A model generated the notes under the pieces. That model made no database searches, was not told where the DNA came from, and saw nothing but the letters and a program-made list of their open reading frames with translations. The position numbers and the translations under genes were made by a program. A stretch of 64,000 nt of DNA from Chitinophaga pendula (GTDB lineage Bacteria; Bacteroidota; Bacteroidia; Chitinophagales; Chitinophagaceae): assembly GCF_020386615.1 (NCBI RefSeq), contig NZ_CP077769.1, positions 1,860,001 to 1,924,000 on the forward strand. Reading direction: 5' to 3'. Positions 36,201 through 45,599 of this stretch are shown here, piece after piece (position 1 is the first letter of the stretch; the number at the start of each line of letters is the position of its first letter).

Positions 36201-36351
36201 AGATCGCTACCACGGAAAAACTGGGGGACTTAATATCCGGATCTTCCGCTCTAGGCATGTTAAAGACAGTGGTGATGCCCAACACGATGACCATGATGAA
36301 AATGATCAGTGTAAACTGGTAATTGCGGACTGCATATGCAGATATCTTCAT
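33271..36351 (-). CDS. RND family efflux pump inner-membrane subunit
   Basis: A 1026-residue proton-driven RND transporter of the AcrB/MexB type (hydrophobe/amphiphile efflux). Twelve transmembrane segments arranged 1+5 twice around two large periplasmic loops; the TM4 acidic pair is visible in LLVDDSIVVVENIERW (about residues 394-409). The start YQFTLIIFIMVIVLGI is TM1. The last gene of the operon tetR-tolC-mfp-rnd. Substrate range is not readable. A good terminator follows. Confidence 0.94.
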   Translation of the reverse strand: MKISAYAVRNYQFTLIIFIMVIVLGITTVFNMPRAEDPDIKSPSFSVVAIYPGTNPHDMEELVVDPLEKEIYAQENIKRIRTSISDGVAVLRVDYVYNSKADEKFQELTRVVNSMRNDLPKENLTLEIKRAQPSDVNVIQVALVSESAPRGKLQYYAEELQKQLERVPPLKNVKVSGIPDRQVRIELELGKLAQMNLPVGNVINSLQNESTNIPGGSVIAGNRSYNIKTSGNYQSLDEISNTVVYANSGRNIFLKDVAKIYYGYDDTKYNTRLNGHRCVFVVAAQKEGANISKTQELYKPVLEQFRKTLPADVDMIQHFDQADNVNRRLGGLGTDFIIAILLVAVTLLPLGFRPALIVMISIPLSLAIGIILLNLFGYSLNQLSIVGLVVALGLLVDDSIVVVENIERWMLEGHSRMEATLKATQQIGMAVVGCTATLIIAFMPLVFLPEGAGDFIRSLPLAVILSVFASMIVSLTVIPFLSSKLLRAHSGHPEGNIFMRALKRGIHGSYARILDKALQRPVLTIAVTIVIFLGSMVLFNMIGFSLFPSSEKPQFLINITTPPQSSLNYTDSIAKHIERELRQEKDIQYFATHNGKGNPRIYYNEIPENERTDYAQLFVQLHPETSPANKLALIERLRAKWTPYPGAKVEVKNFEQGPLVLAPVEVRLFGENLDTLRKLAGRVEQILQRTPGTIYVNNPVSLLKSDIRVAIDKEKAQLLGVPSVNIDRTVRLAVAGLNIGTYSDKNENDYDILLTRNKQQHPTLEVFNNLYVNNLAGKSIPLTQVATLQLETSPLNINHQEKRRVVSVMANIKKGFLTDRVINEVIAQMNKERLPAGYSYEMGGEVESRQDSFGGFMNIIIVTVFLFIAVLVLEFRTFKSTLIVLSVIPLGVVGAAVALWLTGNSLSFVAIIGMIALAGIEVKNTILLVDFTNQLRAEGKSLEEAIREAGEIRFLPIVLTSLTAIGGLIPIAISTNPLISPLAIVLIGGLISSTLLSRIVTPIIYKLIPPKVELKGLDLQPVVAAH

Positions 36352-36369
36352 ATTCTTTCAATTGGCTGG

Positions 36370-37440
36370 TTATGGAATCACCCGGATAGGGCTGTTGTCT
36401 GTCAGGTAAGCACTCCCGGAGATGACCACCGCCTGCACGCCTTGCAGGCCATTACTGATCAATACACGGTCTTTCTCCATGCCGGCGATGATCACCGGCT
36501 GTTTGTGCGCACGCTTGCCGTCGTTGGTTACAAATACATAACCATGACTGCCATCTCCATCCAGCAGAGCGTCATAAGGGATCTCCCATTTGTCGACTGC
36601 TTTGTTGATCACCGCTGCATGGGGATAGATCATCGCCTTGCCAAACAAGCCAAAGGCAATAGAAGCCGGTGCTGCCTGGATCAGCCTTATGTCAGCATAG
36701 AAAGCGCCGGTAGCAGGATCTATACCTTCCGACTTCCGGTTTATCTCACCACGGAACACCTTACCCGGTGCTGATTCGATCTCTACGGCAGCAGAATCCC
36801 GTAACTGGATAGCCGCCCAGTCCTTATTACTCAGGGCTACACGCAGCAACCAGTTGCCCGATTGCGCACCGTTCGTCTGTATCACCGGTGTGCCGGCACC
36901 GATCACTTGTCCCTCACTGGCCAGCTTACGTAATACATACCCGTTGTGCGTAGCACGTATCTCAGAATGACTGCGGTTGAACAGTACTGCGTTTAGCTGT
37001 TGCTGCGAAAGGTCCAGTGCGGTCTTGGCATTCTGCAATTGCTCCAGTGTAGCCACACTGTCCTTGTAAAGGTTCAGAGAACGCTGGTGATCACGCTGTG
37101 CTTTCTCATAAGCCAGCTGCGCTTGTTGCACCTGCGTATTGATCTCCGTCAGGTTAAGCGATGCTACCACTTGCCCTTGCCTGATCGCATCGCCTTCCTT
37201 CACGAGTATACGCTGTATGATACCGCCGGTCTTGAAGGATAACAGCACTTCGTCATCAGTCGTGAACTGCCCGGATACAGCTATGCTGCTGGCAAAAGAA
37301 GAAGGACCCAATGGCAGTAACTTCACGGGAATAACATCCTGCTTTTGTTGGGTGGTCTCGCTGGTCGCACTATGCGCCCCGCAGGACATTAACCCGATGG
37401 CGGGTATGCTGAGTATTAGTAAAGCATGTATTGTTTTCAT
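36370..37440 (-). CDS. RND efflux periplasmic adaptor (membrane fusion protein)
   Basis: A 356-residue lipoprotein, lipobox GLMSC (Cys20). It has the barrel-sandwich (biotinyl-lipoyl-like) halves around GGIIQRILVKEGDAIRQGQVVASL and THNGYVLRKLASEGQVIGAG, separated by an alpha-hairpin (about 105-165), then beta-barrel and membrane-proximal domains. It links the RND pump to the TolC channel. It starts 11 bases after the tolC gene and ends 18 bases before the pump gene. Confidence 0.93.
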   Translation of the reverse strand: MKTIHALLILSIPAIGLMSCGAHSATSETTQQKQDVIPVKLLPLGPSSFASSIAVSGQFTTDDEVLLSFKTGGIIQRILVKEGDAIRQGQVVASLNLTEINTQVQQAQLAYEKAQRDHQRSLNLYKDSVATLEQLQNAKTALDLSQQQLNAVLFNRSHSEIRATHNGYVLRKLASEGQVIGAGTPVIQTNGAQSGNWLLRVALSNKDWAAIQLRDSAAVEIESAPGKVFRGEINRKSEGIDPATGAFYADIRLIQAAPASIAFGLFGKAMIYPHAAVINKAVDKWEIPYDALLDGDGSHGYVFVTNDGKRAHKQPVIIAGMEKDRVLISNGLQGVQAVVISGSAYLTDNSPIRVIP

Positions 37441-37451
37441 GGTGTTTAGGT

Positions 37452-38834
37452 TTAGTGGGAAGAAGTAGTATTGAGTGAATAAGAAGCCTGTGCCCTTTCT
37501 ATATTAGCCTGTGCGGTCAGTACCTGTGCAAAGGCCAGTGAGAGTTGAATACGGGCGGTGGTAAGTTGTTGCTGTGCATCCAGCAGCTCCAGGTATAAAA
37601 GTTGCCCTTCCTTATATACTTTCATCTGGTCACGATAATATTTCTCTGCTAATTGCAGCTGGGTCTGCGCACTCTCATAGTTAGCCGCAGCGGTCCGTTG
37701 GTCATTGTCAGCATTCAGCAACTCCAGGGAGATGGATTGCTGCGTCTGATCCAGCTGTGCGCGTACCGCGCTGATATCGGCAGCAGCCTGGTTGATCTGC
37801 TGTTTGCGCCGGCCGGCATTGAAGAGGTCCCATTCCAATGTTACCCCAAAAAGATAGTAGCGCGACCGGTTGTCGAAATGCCAGTTGAATGCCTGCGATC
37901 CCAGGTCTACAAATGTGGACAGTTTAGGGACAAAACTGCTCCTGAATGCCTGTTGCTGCAACAGGGCCAGCTTTTCCCGTTGTTGCAGCTGTACTAGCTC
38001 TTCCCGGCTTGAAGTGCCTGCTGCTGTGCCATCGGGAGTGCCGGCTGCTATCTGTTGAAATACACTGCTGTCTATGGCGATACTGTCTGTCAACGGGCGG
38101 TTTAAAAGGAAGTTGAAGTAGGCCTGTGCTTTCCGTTGCTGGTTTTCCGCCTGGGTGATGCTGGCGCTGATCTTTTGTTGCTCCGTTTGGGAGCGGGTCA
38201 GGGCGGTGTTGTTACGTACACCGTTCTTTAACAGGCTGGTATTGACCCTTATGTTTTCCTGTACCAGCTGCATGGATTGCTGATAGATCTGCACGGCCTG
38301 TATCGCCTGGAAATACTGATAATAGGCCGCTTTAATATCCCGTACCAGGGCACGTTTGTATACATTCACCCCGGCTTGCGCCAATGAAATGTTCTCCTGC
38401 CGCATCTTTCTGGCATACCATATCTCCGTGTTGATCAGTGGGAGGGAGGTACGGAATTTTGCATCATAGAAGTTGTCAGGGTTGAGCTGTTCGGATACAT
38501 TGTTAAGCTGCGGAAATTGTTTGCTGTTTGTTAGCTGGTTAAGGGTAGTATATACCGGGTTGAGCATGTCGCCTACCGGGATATCGATGGTACGTCCGCC
38601 CTTTGCTTTGTTGTAATTAGCGAGCAGGCTTACATGGGGGAGGAAGTAGCTCTTTGCCTCCTGTAAAGCATAGAGCGACTTTTCCAGCTGCAGCTGCTGT
38701 TGCTGTAACCCTTGGTTACGGGTGAAGGCTTGCTGGATGTAGTTATCCAGGGTGTGCTGGGCCTTCAGACTAGGGGAGACGCCTGCAAGATAAGTTAATG
38801 TGAACAGCAGACGTTTCTTAATCATTGTTGACAT
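37452..38834 (-). CDS. TolC family outer membrane efflux protein
   Basis: A 460-residue TolC-like protein with signal peptide (ends SLKAQ, about residue 26) and two outer-membrane efflux (OEP) repeats rich in long Gln/Ala helices (QQQLQLEKSLYALQEAKSYF in the first, LADAQQQLTT-like in the second). A second ATG at 38825 is a good alternative start and would leave the operator palindrome at 38837-38849 fully in the leader. First structural gene of the efflux operon. Confidence 0.92.
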   Translation of the reverse strand: MSTMIKKRLLFTLTYLAGVSPSLKAQHTLDNYIQQAFTRNQGLQQQQLQLEKSLYALQEAKSYFLPHVSLLANYNKAKGGRTIDIPVGDMLNPVYTTLNQLTNSKQFPQLNNVSEQLNPDNFYDAKFRTSLPLINTEIWYARKMRQENISLAQAGVNVYKRALVRDIKAAYYQYFQAIQAVQIYQQSMQLVQENIRVNTSLLKNGVRNNTALTRSQTEQQKISASITQAENQQRKAQAYFNFLLNRPLTDSIAIDSSVFQQIAAGTPDGTAAGTSSREELVQLQQREKLALLQQQAFRSSFVPKLSTFVDLGSQAFNWHFDNRSRYYLFGVTLEWDLFNAGRRKQQINQAAADISAVRAQLDQTQQSISLELLNADNDQRTAAANYESAQTQLQLAEKYYRDQMKVYKEGQLLYLELLDAQQQLTTARIQLSLAFAQVLTAQANIERAQASYSLNTTSSH

Positions 38835-38836
38835 AA

Positions 38837-38849
38837 TAAACAGTGTTTA
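38837..38849. promoter_or_regulatory. Candidate TetR operator at tolC
   Basis: TAAACAGTGTTTA is a perfect 13-bp palindrome (TAAACA, centre G, TGTTTA) directly upstream of the tolC start. A copy with one change in one arm lies upstream of the tetR gene (39591-39603). Confidence 0.65.
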
Positions 38850-38941
38850 GTAATGTGGCCAAAAAAAGATTCCAGGTGCACGCAGGAATCTAGTTGTCAT
38901 AATAGACGACTATGCCGGTAAAATATTTTAAAATAGGTATA

Positions 38942-39562
38942 TTATGTTTTGATGAGCGTCAGGAACTGATCCACCGACGCATCGATAATGGCCGTCACCT
39001 GTGTCTCGTTTTCTAGTCGCAATATCTTGAACCGGCAACGGATATTTAAGGAAACCACCCCATGTACCATAGACCATAAGGTCAGCCCGGCTACAGGGGG
39101 ATTGGTAAATCGTATCAGGCCCTGTTCGATACATTCGTTGATACAGGTCTGCAGGTAATTGAAGCAGGCCAGCCCATTTTCCCATTCCTTTTCTTCATCT
39201 TCTACGGCTTTCATAGGTGACCGCAGAATAAACATCAGATCATAGAGGTCCGGATGTTCAGCAGCAAACTTTATATAAAGTCTTGCCAGTTGCTCTAGTC
39301 GTTCCATCGGGTGCCTGGCAGTAGCATGTGCAAGAAATGTCTCGTATAACTGGCTAAATGCTTCCCTTTGCACTTCGTACAACAATTCATCCTTGTCTTT
39401 ATAATAAAGATAGAGGGTCGCAGGGCTATACTCAATCTTATCCGCTATCTTGCGGATAGAGGTCTTTTCATAGCCCTCCTCTACAAACATCTTTAAAGCA
39501 GCAGAGATAATCAGCTTGCGCATTTCCTGCCTTTCCCGCTCTTTTCTATCAGAAATAGCCAT
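38942..39562 (-). CDS. TetR/AcrR family transcriptional regulator
   Basis: A 206-residue repressor. The N-terminal DNA-binding domain (about 10-60) has the TetR helix-turn-helix YEKTSIRKIADKI and YSPATLYLYYKDKDELL; the C-terminal ligand domain is variable. It precedes tolC by 107 bases on the same strand. Matching palindromes upstream of itself and of tolC suggest that it represses both itself and the pump, and is released by a pump substrate (inference). Confidence 0.92.
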   Translation of the reverse strand: MAISDRKERERQEMRKLIISAALKMFVEEGYEKTSIRKIADKIEYSPATLYLYYKDKDELLYEVQREAFSQLYETFLAHATARHPMERLEQLARLYIKFAAEHPDLYDLMFILRSPMKAVEDEEKEWENGLACFNYLQTCINECIEQGLIRFTNPPVAGLTLWSMVHGVVSLNIRCRFKILRLENETQVTAIIDASVDQFLTLIKT

Positions 39563-39590
39563 GCCTGATTTGTTTACAATGCAAATTTAC

Positions 39591-39603
39591 TGAACAGTGT
39601 TTA
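39591..39603. promoter_or_regulatory. Candidate TetR operator at tetR
   Basis: TGAACAGTGTTTA, one base from the perfect palindrome at tolC, 29 bases upstream of the tetR start. It also lies 32 bases upstream of the divergent 39635 gene, so that gene may respond to the same repressor. Confidence 0.6.
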
Positions 39604-39634
39604 TTTTTCCAAAATGTCTATGAGATTTTCTTGA

Positions 39635-40525
39635 TTGCATATTTCCGCTTCATTTACTAACTTTCTATTTCAATCGATTACATTGAAATATATTACCACG
39701 TTTTTGAACACTATCAGCATATCACTGCTGATATTCTATCAGGGACAAAGCCTCTCTGCACAGGCTATTACTGCTGCTAAACAATCTCTGACAGCAACGC
39801 TTGACCTCTATTACAATAATGAATACAGGAAGGATAAGCAAGGGAATGTGTCCCGCTGGCATTATACCTGGGAGGAGACTGACTATGGAGGTTATTCTGA
39901 CTGGGCTGCCTGTTTTCATAAGGCAGGGGTACTTACAGATACCCTGTCTGTTGCGCCAACGGCAGCGCTATTGAAACATACCGATATTTACATCATCGCT
40001 GATCCGGATACGGAGAAGGAGACAGCACAACCGCATTTTATGAATGATAAGGAGGCGGCTGTTATTTATAACTGGGTGAAAAAAGGAGGGGTACTTGTCA
40101 TTATGCAAAACGACTCTGCCAATGCGGAGCACAAGAATTTTAACCGTTTAACGGAACGTTTTGGTATTCATTTTAATGAAGACAGTCATAACCGGGTACA
40201 GGGAAAACAATATGAACAAGGAGCTTTTCTTCTCCCGCCGGATCATGAAATATTCAAAGGCATTCAAAAGGTATATATTAAGGAGATAGCCAGTCAGCAA
40301 CTTACTCCACCTGCCCGTGCGGTCTATGAAAAGGACGGTCATGTATTTATGTCGGTATCGAAAGTAGGGAAGGGGACCGTATTTGCGGTAGGTGATCCGT
40401 GGTTTTATAATGAATATACAGATGGAAAAAGACTAAGCTCCGACTATGAAAATTATGCGGCAGCACAGGCTTTGGTCTACTGGCTGGTAGCACAGACCCG
40501 GCATCCTTCTGCTAAAAAGATTTAA
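39635..40525 (+). CDS. Secreted DUF4350-like (amidotransferase-fold) protein
   Basis: A 296-residue exported protein (hydrophobic stretch ISISLLIFYQGQSLSAQ, about 28-44, as signal). The mature part has the glutamine amidotransferase-like fold of DUF4350-type proteins: HTDIYIIADPDTEKE, EAAVIYNWVKKGGVLVIMQND and GKGTVFAVGDPWFYNEY. In Bacteroidota this domain is often next to, or fused to, unsaturated glucuronyl/rhamnogalacturonyl hydrolases. It is divergent from tetR with a 72-base gap. Another start may lie at an internal ATG; none is clearly better. Role is unknown. Confidence 0.7.
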   Translation: MHISASFTNFLFQSITLKYITTFLNTISISLLIFYQGQSLSAQAITAAKQSLTATLDLYYNNEYRKDKQGNVSRWHYTWEETDYGGYSDWAACFHKAGVLTDTLSVAPTAALLKHTDIYIIADPDTEKETAQPHFMNDKEAAVIYNWVKKGGVLVIMQNDSANAEHKNFNRLTERFGIHFNEDSHNRVQGKQYEQGAFLLPPDHEIFKGIQKVYIKEIASQQLTPPARAVYEKDGHVFMSVSKVGKGTVFAVGDPWFYNEYTDGKRLSSDYENYAAAQALVYWLVAQTRHPSAKKI

Positions 40526-40949
40526 CATTTTTTTATTTTTTCTAAAATTCTCCTATCTTAGTTGCAGGTTCAAACTTATATATCTCTTAGCTAAAACGAT
40601 TTATCAACTAAACAAAAATTATTGCTAATAAGGCTAAAATTCACACGTTTCACTCAATCGCAGCGGACCCGCCAAGGGGGAGGCGGGTCCGTTTGCCCAC
40701 GATCACCTGAAATTACTTGTTACAAAATTTACACATTATTCCTGCCATGCGATCGATTAAATAAAGATATATCGTCTGTTCAGCACATTATGATGTAAGT
40801 CCGTCTTAATATCCTCACAAAAAGAACCAGTACATAAAGGCTACGCTCATGTCGTCAGGACGATGATAACTGTCGCTTGTCTATGCATGTTCCCGCGCCA
40901 AAGCAAAAATTAGAACTTAACTGTGAATGCAAAAACAAACAATTCCGCT
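40526..40949. other. Gene-free region upstream of third SusC
   Basis: No gene is supported. TATCTTAG at 40554-40561, close to a -7 box, is followed 100 bases later by an isolated terminator, so a short untranslated transcript is possible. The rest is AT-rich leader of the SusC gene. The frame of the SusC gene is open to an upstream ATG at 40923. Confidence 0.35.
40664..40694 (+). terminator. Isolated intrinsic terminator
   Basis: A perfect 10-bp stem CGGACCCGCC/GGCGGGTCCG (40664-40673 with 40682-40691), loop AAGGGGGA, then TTT. It is 138 bases after the preceding stop codon. Confidence 0.7.
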
Positions 40950-43900
40950 ATGAAGAAGAACAACCATGTAATGACCAGGACAGGGGTCTTAGCCTTGTTA
41001 CTGCTGTTCATTTCCTTGATGGGGTTTGCACAGAGCCGTACTATCACCGGTAAGGTGACAGATGCATCCGGCCCCCTGGTAAATGTATCCATCCAGGTGA
41101 AAGGAACTACCACTGGCGCCTACACCAACGCTGAGGGTAATTTCTCCCTGAAAGTACCTTCTAATGCTGCCGTATTGGTGATCCGTTACGTAGGCATGGA
41201 AACACAGGAAGTCCCTGTAGGGGAACAGTCTGTGGTAAACGTCACCATGAAGTCAACTGCCGGCGACCTCAATGAGGTGGTTGTAGTAGGTTATGGTACG
41301 CAGAAAAGATCTGACCTGACCGGTGCTGTTGGTAGTGTAAAAGCTGCCGAACTGCAGCAACGTCCGGCTGTGAGCCTTGAGCAGGCGCTGGCTGGCCGTA
41401 TTGCCGGTGTGAACGTATCTACTAACTCCGGTCGTCCCGGTGGCCGTACCAGGGTACAGATCCGTGGTTTCAGCTCCATCAACGCTGGTGTAGACCCGCT
41501 CTATGTAGTAGATGGTATCATCTGGATCGGAGGTATCGGTTCTATCAACCCCAATGATATAGAGAGCATCGATGTATTGAAAGATGCATCTGCGACAGCG
41601 ATATATGGTACCCGCGGTACCAATGGTGTGATCATGGTGACTACTAAACGTGGCCGTAAAGGTTCCAGTGGTGTTAGTTATGATGGATTCATGAGTGTGA
41701 GCAAAATGGCACGTAAGCAAAAAGTACTGAACTCCAGAGAGTGGCTGATGGTAGAAGAGCAGGCATATAAAAATGCAGCTAAATTCGATCCGGATGGTTT
41801 CGCGCAGGGTAAGTACAAAGATCCCATCGAAAAAAGAAAACAATATATCGGTAAACTCTTCGATGCCAACCTGAATCCACTATATGATGTGGACTGGCAG
41901 GACGAAGCTACCCGTACTGCTATCAGCCAGGCGCACAACCTGTCTTATACCGGTAGTGACGAAAAAACCAACTATGGTTTATTCCTGGGATACCAGAACG
42001 ACAACGGTATCATTAAAAACTCTTACCTCAAACGTTACAATGTAAGAGCGGTATTAGATCGCCAGATGACGGACTGGTTGAAAGTAGGCGGTACGATCGC
42101 TTACTCCAACATTGAAGAAAGAAGATCAGACGAAAGCACCGGTGCTAACAACGTTCCCCGTCAGATGATCGAAATGGTGCCTTTCATTCCTTACAAATAT
42201 CCTGATGGTACTTTCGGTTACCGTAAGGACTATGAAGGTCTTGAAGGTGGTGACAACCCGCTCACACAGCTGCAGGAAGTAAAACGCCTCTATAAGACCA
42301 GCCTGTTCAACGGTAACACCTATGTGAACATGAAGCTAATCAAAGGCCTGGAATTTACCAGTACATTCGGTGTGAACATCCGTAACCAGAGCAACCCTTA
42401 TTTCAAGAGCACTTTCTCTGACCTGGATGGTGGTTTAGGTAATAACTATGCAGAGATCTATAATGAAGATCAGAAATTCTGGCAGTGGTCTAACAACCTG
42501 AACTATAATACGGAGTTTGGCAAAGACCATAAACTGAATGTATTGCTCGGTACTGAGTTACAGCACAGCGAACTGCAGACTTACAAGGCAAACGCCAGGA
42601 ACTTCCCGGATAACTATTTCGAATGGAACAAGCTGCAACTTGGTGCGATCGCTCCTGGTTCAGAATCTTCCTGGATAGGAGAGAAGATGGCCTCTTTCTT
42701 CGGCCGTGTGTTCTATACCTTCAAGGATAAATACCTGCTGACCATCACTGGTCGTGCGGATGGTTCTTCCAAATTTGGTAGCGACAACAAATTTGCCTTC
42801 TTCCCCTCTGCGGCATTTGCATGGAGGGCTTCTGAAGAAGAATTCCTGAAAAACAGCAAGGTGATCTCTAACCTGAAAGTGAGAACAAGTGCGGGTGTTA
42901 CCGGTAACTCCGGTATCACTGCATACACCAGCCGTAGCAATATGAAAGCTACTGACCTGTATGTATTCAACGGTACCAGAACGCCTACCTTCCAGATCGA
43001 TAACCTGGGTAACAGTGGTTTGAAATGGGAGAAAACAGCGCAATATGATCTGGGTGTAGACATCGGATTTTTGGAGAACAGAATCTCTTTGAGCGCAGAT
43101 GCTTATATCAAAAAGACCACTGACCTGCTGCTGGCAGCTCCGGTACCTGCTACCAGCGGTTATACCACCATGCTGCGTAACATCGGTAGCTTACAGAACG
43201 TGGGTGTGGATCTGAGCTTGAATACTGTAAACATCCAGCGTAAAGACTTTACCTGGAACACTACTTTGAACTTCTCCTGGTTTAAGAACAAGATCACGGC
43301 ACTGGGTAGCAACAACGAAGACATCTTCATGCTGCCTGACTTCCTCGGCAGAACCAACATTCTGCGTGTAGGCCAATCCGTAGCATCTTTTTATGGTTAT
43401 GTGAGAGAAGGTACCTGGAGTGAAGCAGAAGCTGCACAAGCTGCACGTTATGGCAGAAAACCAGGTGACCTGAAATTCAAAGACCTGAACAACGACGGAC
43501 AGATCAACAACGACGACCGTCAGATCATCGGTAAAGGTATTCCTGATTTCTATGGTACTTTCCTGAACAGCTTCCGTTACAAACAATTCGACCTGGTACT
43601 TGAGCTGCAATACTCTTATGGCAACGATGTGTTCAAACTGACGGAGCACTCTTCTGAAGACCGTGTAGGTATTGCCAACAGTTACAAAACAGTACTGGAT
43701 GCCTGGACGCCTCAAAACCAGAACACACCGATCGCTCAGTGGAGAGCTACCGGCGCTGGTTATGACTCCAGACTTGATACCCGCAAAGTGGAAGATGGTT
43801 CTTTCATCCGTGGTAAGAACGTGGCATTGGGTTACACGCTTAAACCAGAAGTGGCCAAACGTTTAAAGTTGAGCAATCTCCGTGTGTATGTATCTGCGCA

Positions 43901-44039
43901 GAACTTCTTCCTGCTCACCAAATACACCGGTTACGATCCGGAGACCAGTACCTGGGATGATACTTTCGCACAGGGTATCCAGTTCCACGATTATCCTAAA
44001 GCAAGAACATTCACACTGGGTCTCAACGTAAACTTCTAA
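40950..44039 (+). CDS. SusC/RagA TonB-linked outer membrane receptor (no STN domain)
   Basis: A 1029-residue receptor from ATG 40950, chosen because MKKNNHVMTRTGV plus the hydrophobic run to GFAQS is a normal signal peptide; an upstream ATG at 40923 adds nine polar residues. Carboxypeptidase-regulatory-like domain about 30-110 (ITGKVTDASGPLVNV); plug with LKDASATAIYGTRGTNGV near 209; barrel to terminal NVNF. It has no STN domain, so it would not signal to a FecR protein, in line with the lack of a sigma/FecR pair here. SusD follows after 23 bases. Confidence 0.95.
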   Translation: MKKNNHVMTRTGVLALLLLFISLMGFAQSRTITGKVTDASGPLVNVSIQVKGTTTGAYTNAEGNFSLKVPSNAAVLVIRYVGMETQEVPVGEQSVVNVTMKSTAGDLNEVVVVGYGTQKRSDLTGAVGSVKAAELQQRPAVSLEQALAGRIAGVNVSTNSGRPGGRTRVQIRGFSSINAGVDPLYVVDGIIWIGGIGSINPNDIESIDVLKDASATAIYGTRGTNGVIMVTTKRGRKGSSGVSYDGFMSVSKMARKQKVLNSREWLMVEEQAYKNAAKFDPDGFAQGKYKDPIEKRKQYIGKLFDANLNPLYDVDWQDEATRTAISQAHNLSYTGSDEKTNYGLFLGYQNDNGIIKNSYLKRYNVRAVLDRQMTDWLKVGGTIAYSNIEERRSDESTGANNVPRQMIEMVPFIPYKYPDGTFGYRKDYEGLEGGDNPLTQLQEVKRLYKTSLFNGNTYVNMKLIKGLEFTSTFGVNIRNQSNPYFKSTFSDLDGGLGNNYAEIYNEDQKFWQWSNNLNYNTEFGKDHKLNVLLGTELQHSELQTYKANARNFPDNYFEWNKLQLGAIAPGSESSWIGEKMASFFGRVFYTFKDKYLLTITGRADGSSKFGSDNKFAFFPSAAFAWRASEEEFLKNSKVISNLKVRTSAGVTGNSGITAYTSRSNMKATDLYVFNGTRTPTFQIDNLGNSGLKWEKTAQYDLGVDIGFLENRISLSADAYIKKTTDLLLAAPVPATSGYTTMLRNIGSLQNVGVDLSLNTVNIQRKDFTWNTTLNFSWFKNKITALGSNNEDIFMLPDFLGRTNILRVGQSVASFYGYVREGTWSEAEAAQAARYGRKPGDLKFKDLNNDGQINNDDRQIIGKGIPDFYGTFLNSFRYKQFDLVLELQYSYGNDVFKLTEHSSEDRVGIANSYKTVLDAWTPQNQNTPIAQWRATGAGYDSRLDTRKVEDGSFIRGKNVALGYTLKPEVAKRLKLSNLRVYVSAQNFFLLTKYTGYDPETSTWDDTFAQGIQFHDYPKARTFTLGLNVNF

Positions 44040-44062
44040 TTAACCACTAAACGACTGCAATT

Positions 44063-45577
44063 ATGAAATTCAACATAAAGAGATTAGGGTATGCAGCCAT
44101 GCTGGGAGCGATAGTGGCTACTGGTAGTGGTTGTAAAAAATATCTTGAGGAAGAGAATCGTTCTGCGATCGAGCAGGATAAATTTTACGCGAACGAAGCA
44201 CAGGCAAAATCTGGTGTGGCGGGTGTGTATGAAAAGATGAAAAAGCTGCTGAATGGAGATGGTTATGGTGAGTCACCGTTTATCTCGCTGGAGTTGCCTG
44301 TAGGCCATGCGACTACTTTGGGACAGAGTTTTTTCAACCTGCAGCTGATCAAACATACTGCCGGTTCTGAATTGACGTCTTTCAAAACCGTATGGGTAGA
44401 GTTCTACAATGGGGTAGCTAATGCCAACCTGGCATTGACCAAGCTAACTGCTACTCCCATGGATGAAAATGCCAAGAAAGCACTGATCGGCGAGGTATCT
44501 TTCCTCAGGGCGTTCTACTATTTCCACCTGGTAAGATTATACGGAGATATTCCGTTGATCACGGCAAGAGTGGACGCGAACAGTCCGGATCTGTATCCTT
44601 CCCGTGCTACGAAAGAGCAGGTATATGACCTGATCGTGAAGGATCTACAAACTGCGGAGGCTTCCGGTATGGCACAAACAGACAGGACGGGCAGGGTGTC
44701 CCTGGCGGCAGTAAAGACGTTGCTGGCCAATGTGTACCTGACGATGGCTGGTCAGCCGCTGAACAAAGGTGTATCTCACTATCAGCTGGCTGCCAACAAG
44801 GCTAAAGAGGTGATCGACATGGGGGCATACAAACTGTTCAGTGATTACCTGTTCCTGCATGACAGGGCGCATAAGAACCAGGATGAGTTTATCCTGCAGG
44901 TACAGTATCAATCAGGTATCTATACTAACTCCCTGGCGCAGTACATTATTCCAGAGAAAAGCGGTATCTCTAAATTCGGTGATGAATATGGTGCTCTGAA
45001 CCCATTGCCGGCGTTTGCAGCTACTTATGAGACTGGAGATAAACGTACACAGGAGCGGCAGTTTTTCTTCAGATCTGCTAAGCTGATCAACAGTGCTACT
45101 GTCGTTAATTTCGGCTATCCTGCGCTATTTAAATACTGGTATGAAGAAGCGGGTGGTGCTAACGGCGACCTGCAATCTGATCAGAACCTGACGCTGATGC
45201 GTTTGCCGGAAACTTTCCTGATCTATGCGGAAGCTAAGAATGAGGCGACAGGTGCGGATGATCTGGCGTTCCAGGTGGTGGACAGTATCCGTCACAGGGC
45301 TTTGCTGCCTTCTTTGAACAGGGGGCTTACCAAAGACCAGTTCCGGGAAGCGGTGTGGAAAGAGCGTTATCATGAGCTATGTTTTGAGAACAAGGCTTAC
45401 TTCGACCTGCAACGTACCCGTAAGGCTTATGATCTGAAGAACAACCGTTTTGTGGATCTGGTGGGTTATACTAACGAAAACGGTGCTACTTTTACAGAGA
45501 AGTATTTGTTATGGCCTATACCGCAAACAGAATTGGATGCAAATCCCAAACTGAAACCTAACAACAAAGGATGGTAG
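44063..45577 (+). CDS. RagB/SusD family nutrient-binding lipoprotein
   Basis: A 504-residue surface lipoprotein with lipobox TGSGC (Cys24) and the common KKYLEEENRSA start. Helical SusD features: ANLALTKLTATPMDENAKK, EVSFLRAFYYFHLVRLYGDIPLI; C-terminal RLPETFLIYAEAKNEAT and ERYHELCFENKAYFDLQRT. Partner of the SusC just upstream; the pair is followed by a terminator with no enzyme gene, so the substrate cannot be guessed. Confidence 0.94.
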   Translation: MKFNIKRLGYAAMLGAIVATGSGCKKYLEEENRSAIEQDKFYANEAQAKSGVAGVYEKMKKLLNGDGYGESPFISLELPVGHATTLGQSFFNLQLIKHTAGSELTSFKTVWVEFYNGVANANLALTKLTATPMDENAKKALIGEVSFLRAFYYFHLVRLYGDIPLITARVDANSPDLYPSRATKEQVYDLIVKDLQTAEASGMAQTDRTGRVSLAAVKTLLANVYLTMAGQPLNKGVSHYQLAANKAKEVIDMGAYKLFSDYLFLHDRAHKNQDEFILQVQYQSGIYTNSLAQYIIPEKSGISKFGDEYGALNPLPAFAATYETGDKRTQERQFFFRSAKLINSATVVNFGYPALFKYWYEEAGGANGDLQSDQNLTLMRLPETFLIYAEAKNEATGADDLAFQVVDSIRHRALLPSLNRGLTKDQFREAVWKERYHELCFENKAYFDLQRTRKAYDLKNNRFVDLVGYTNENGATFTEKYLLWPIPQTELDANPKLKPNNKGW

Positions 45578-45599
45578 TTATTACCATTGCAATTTATAT

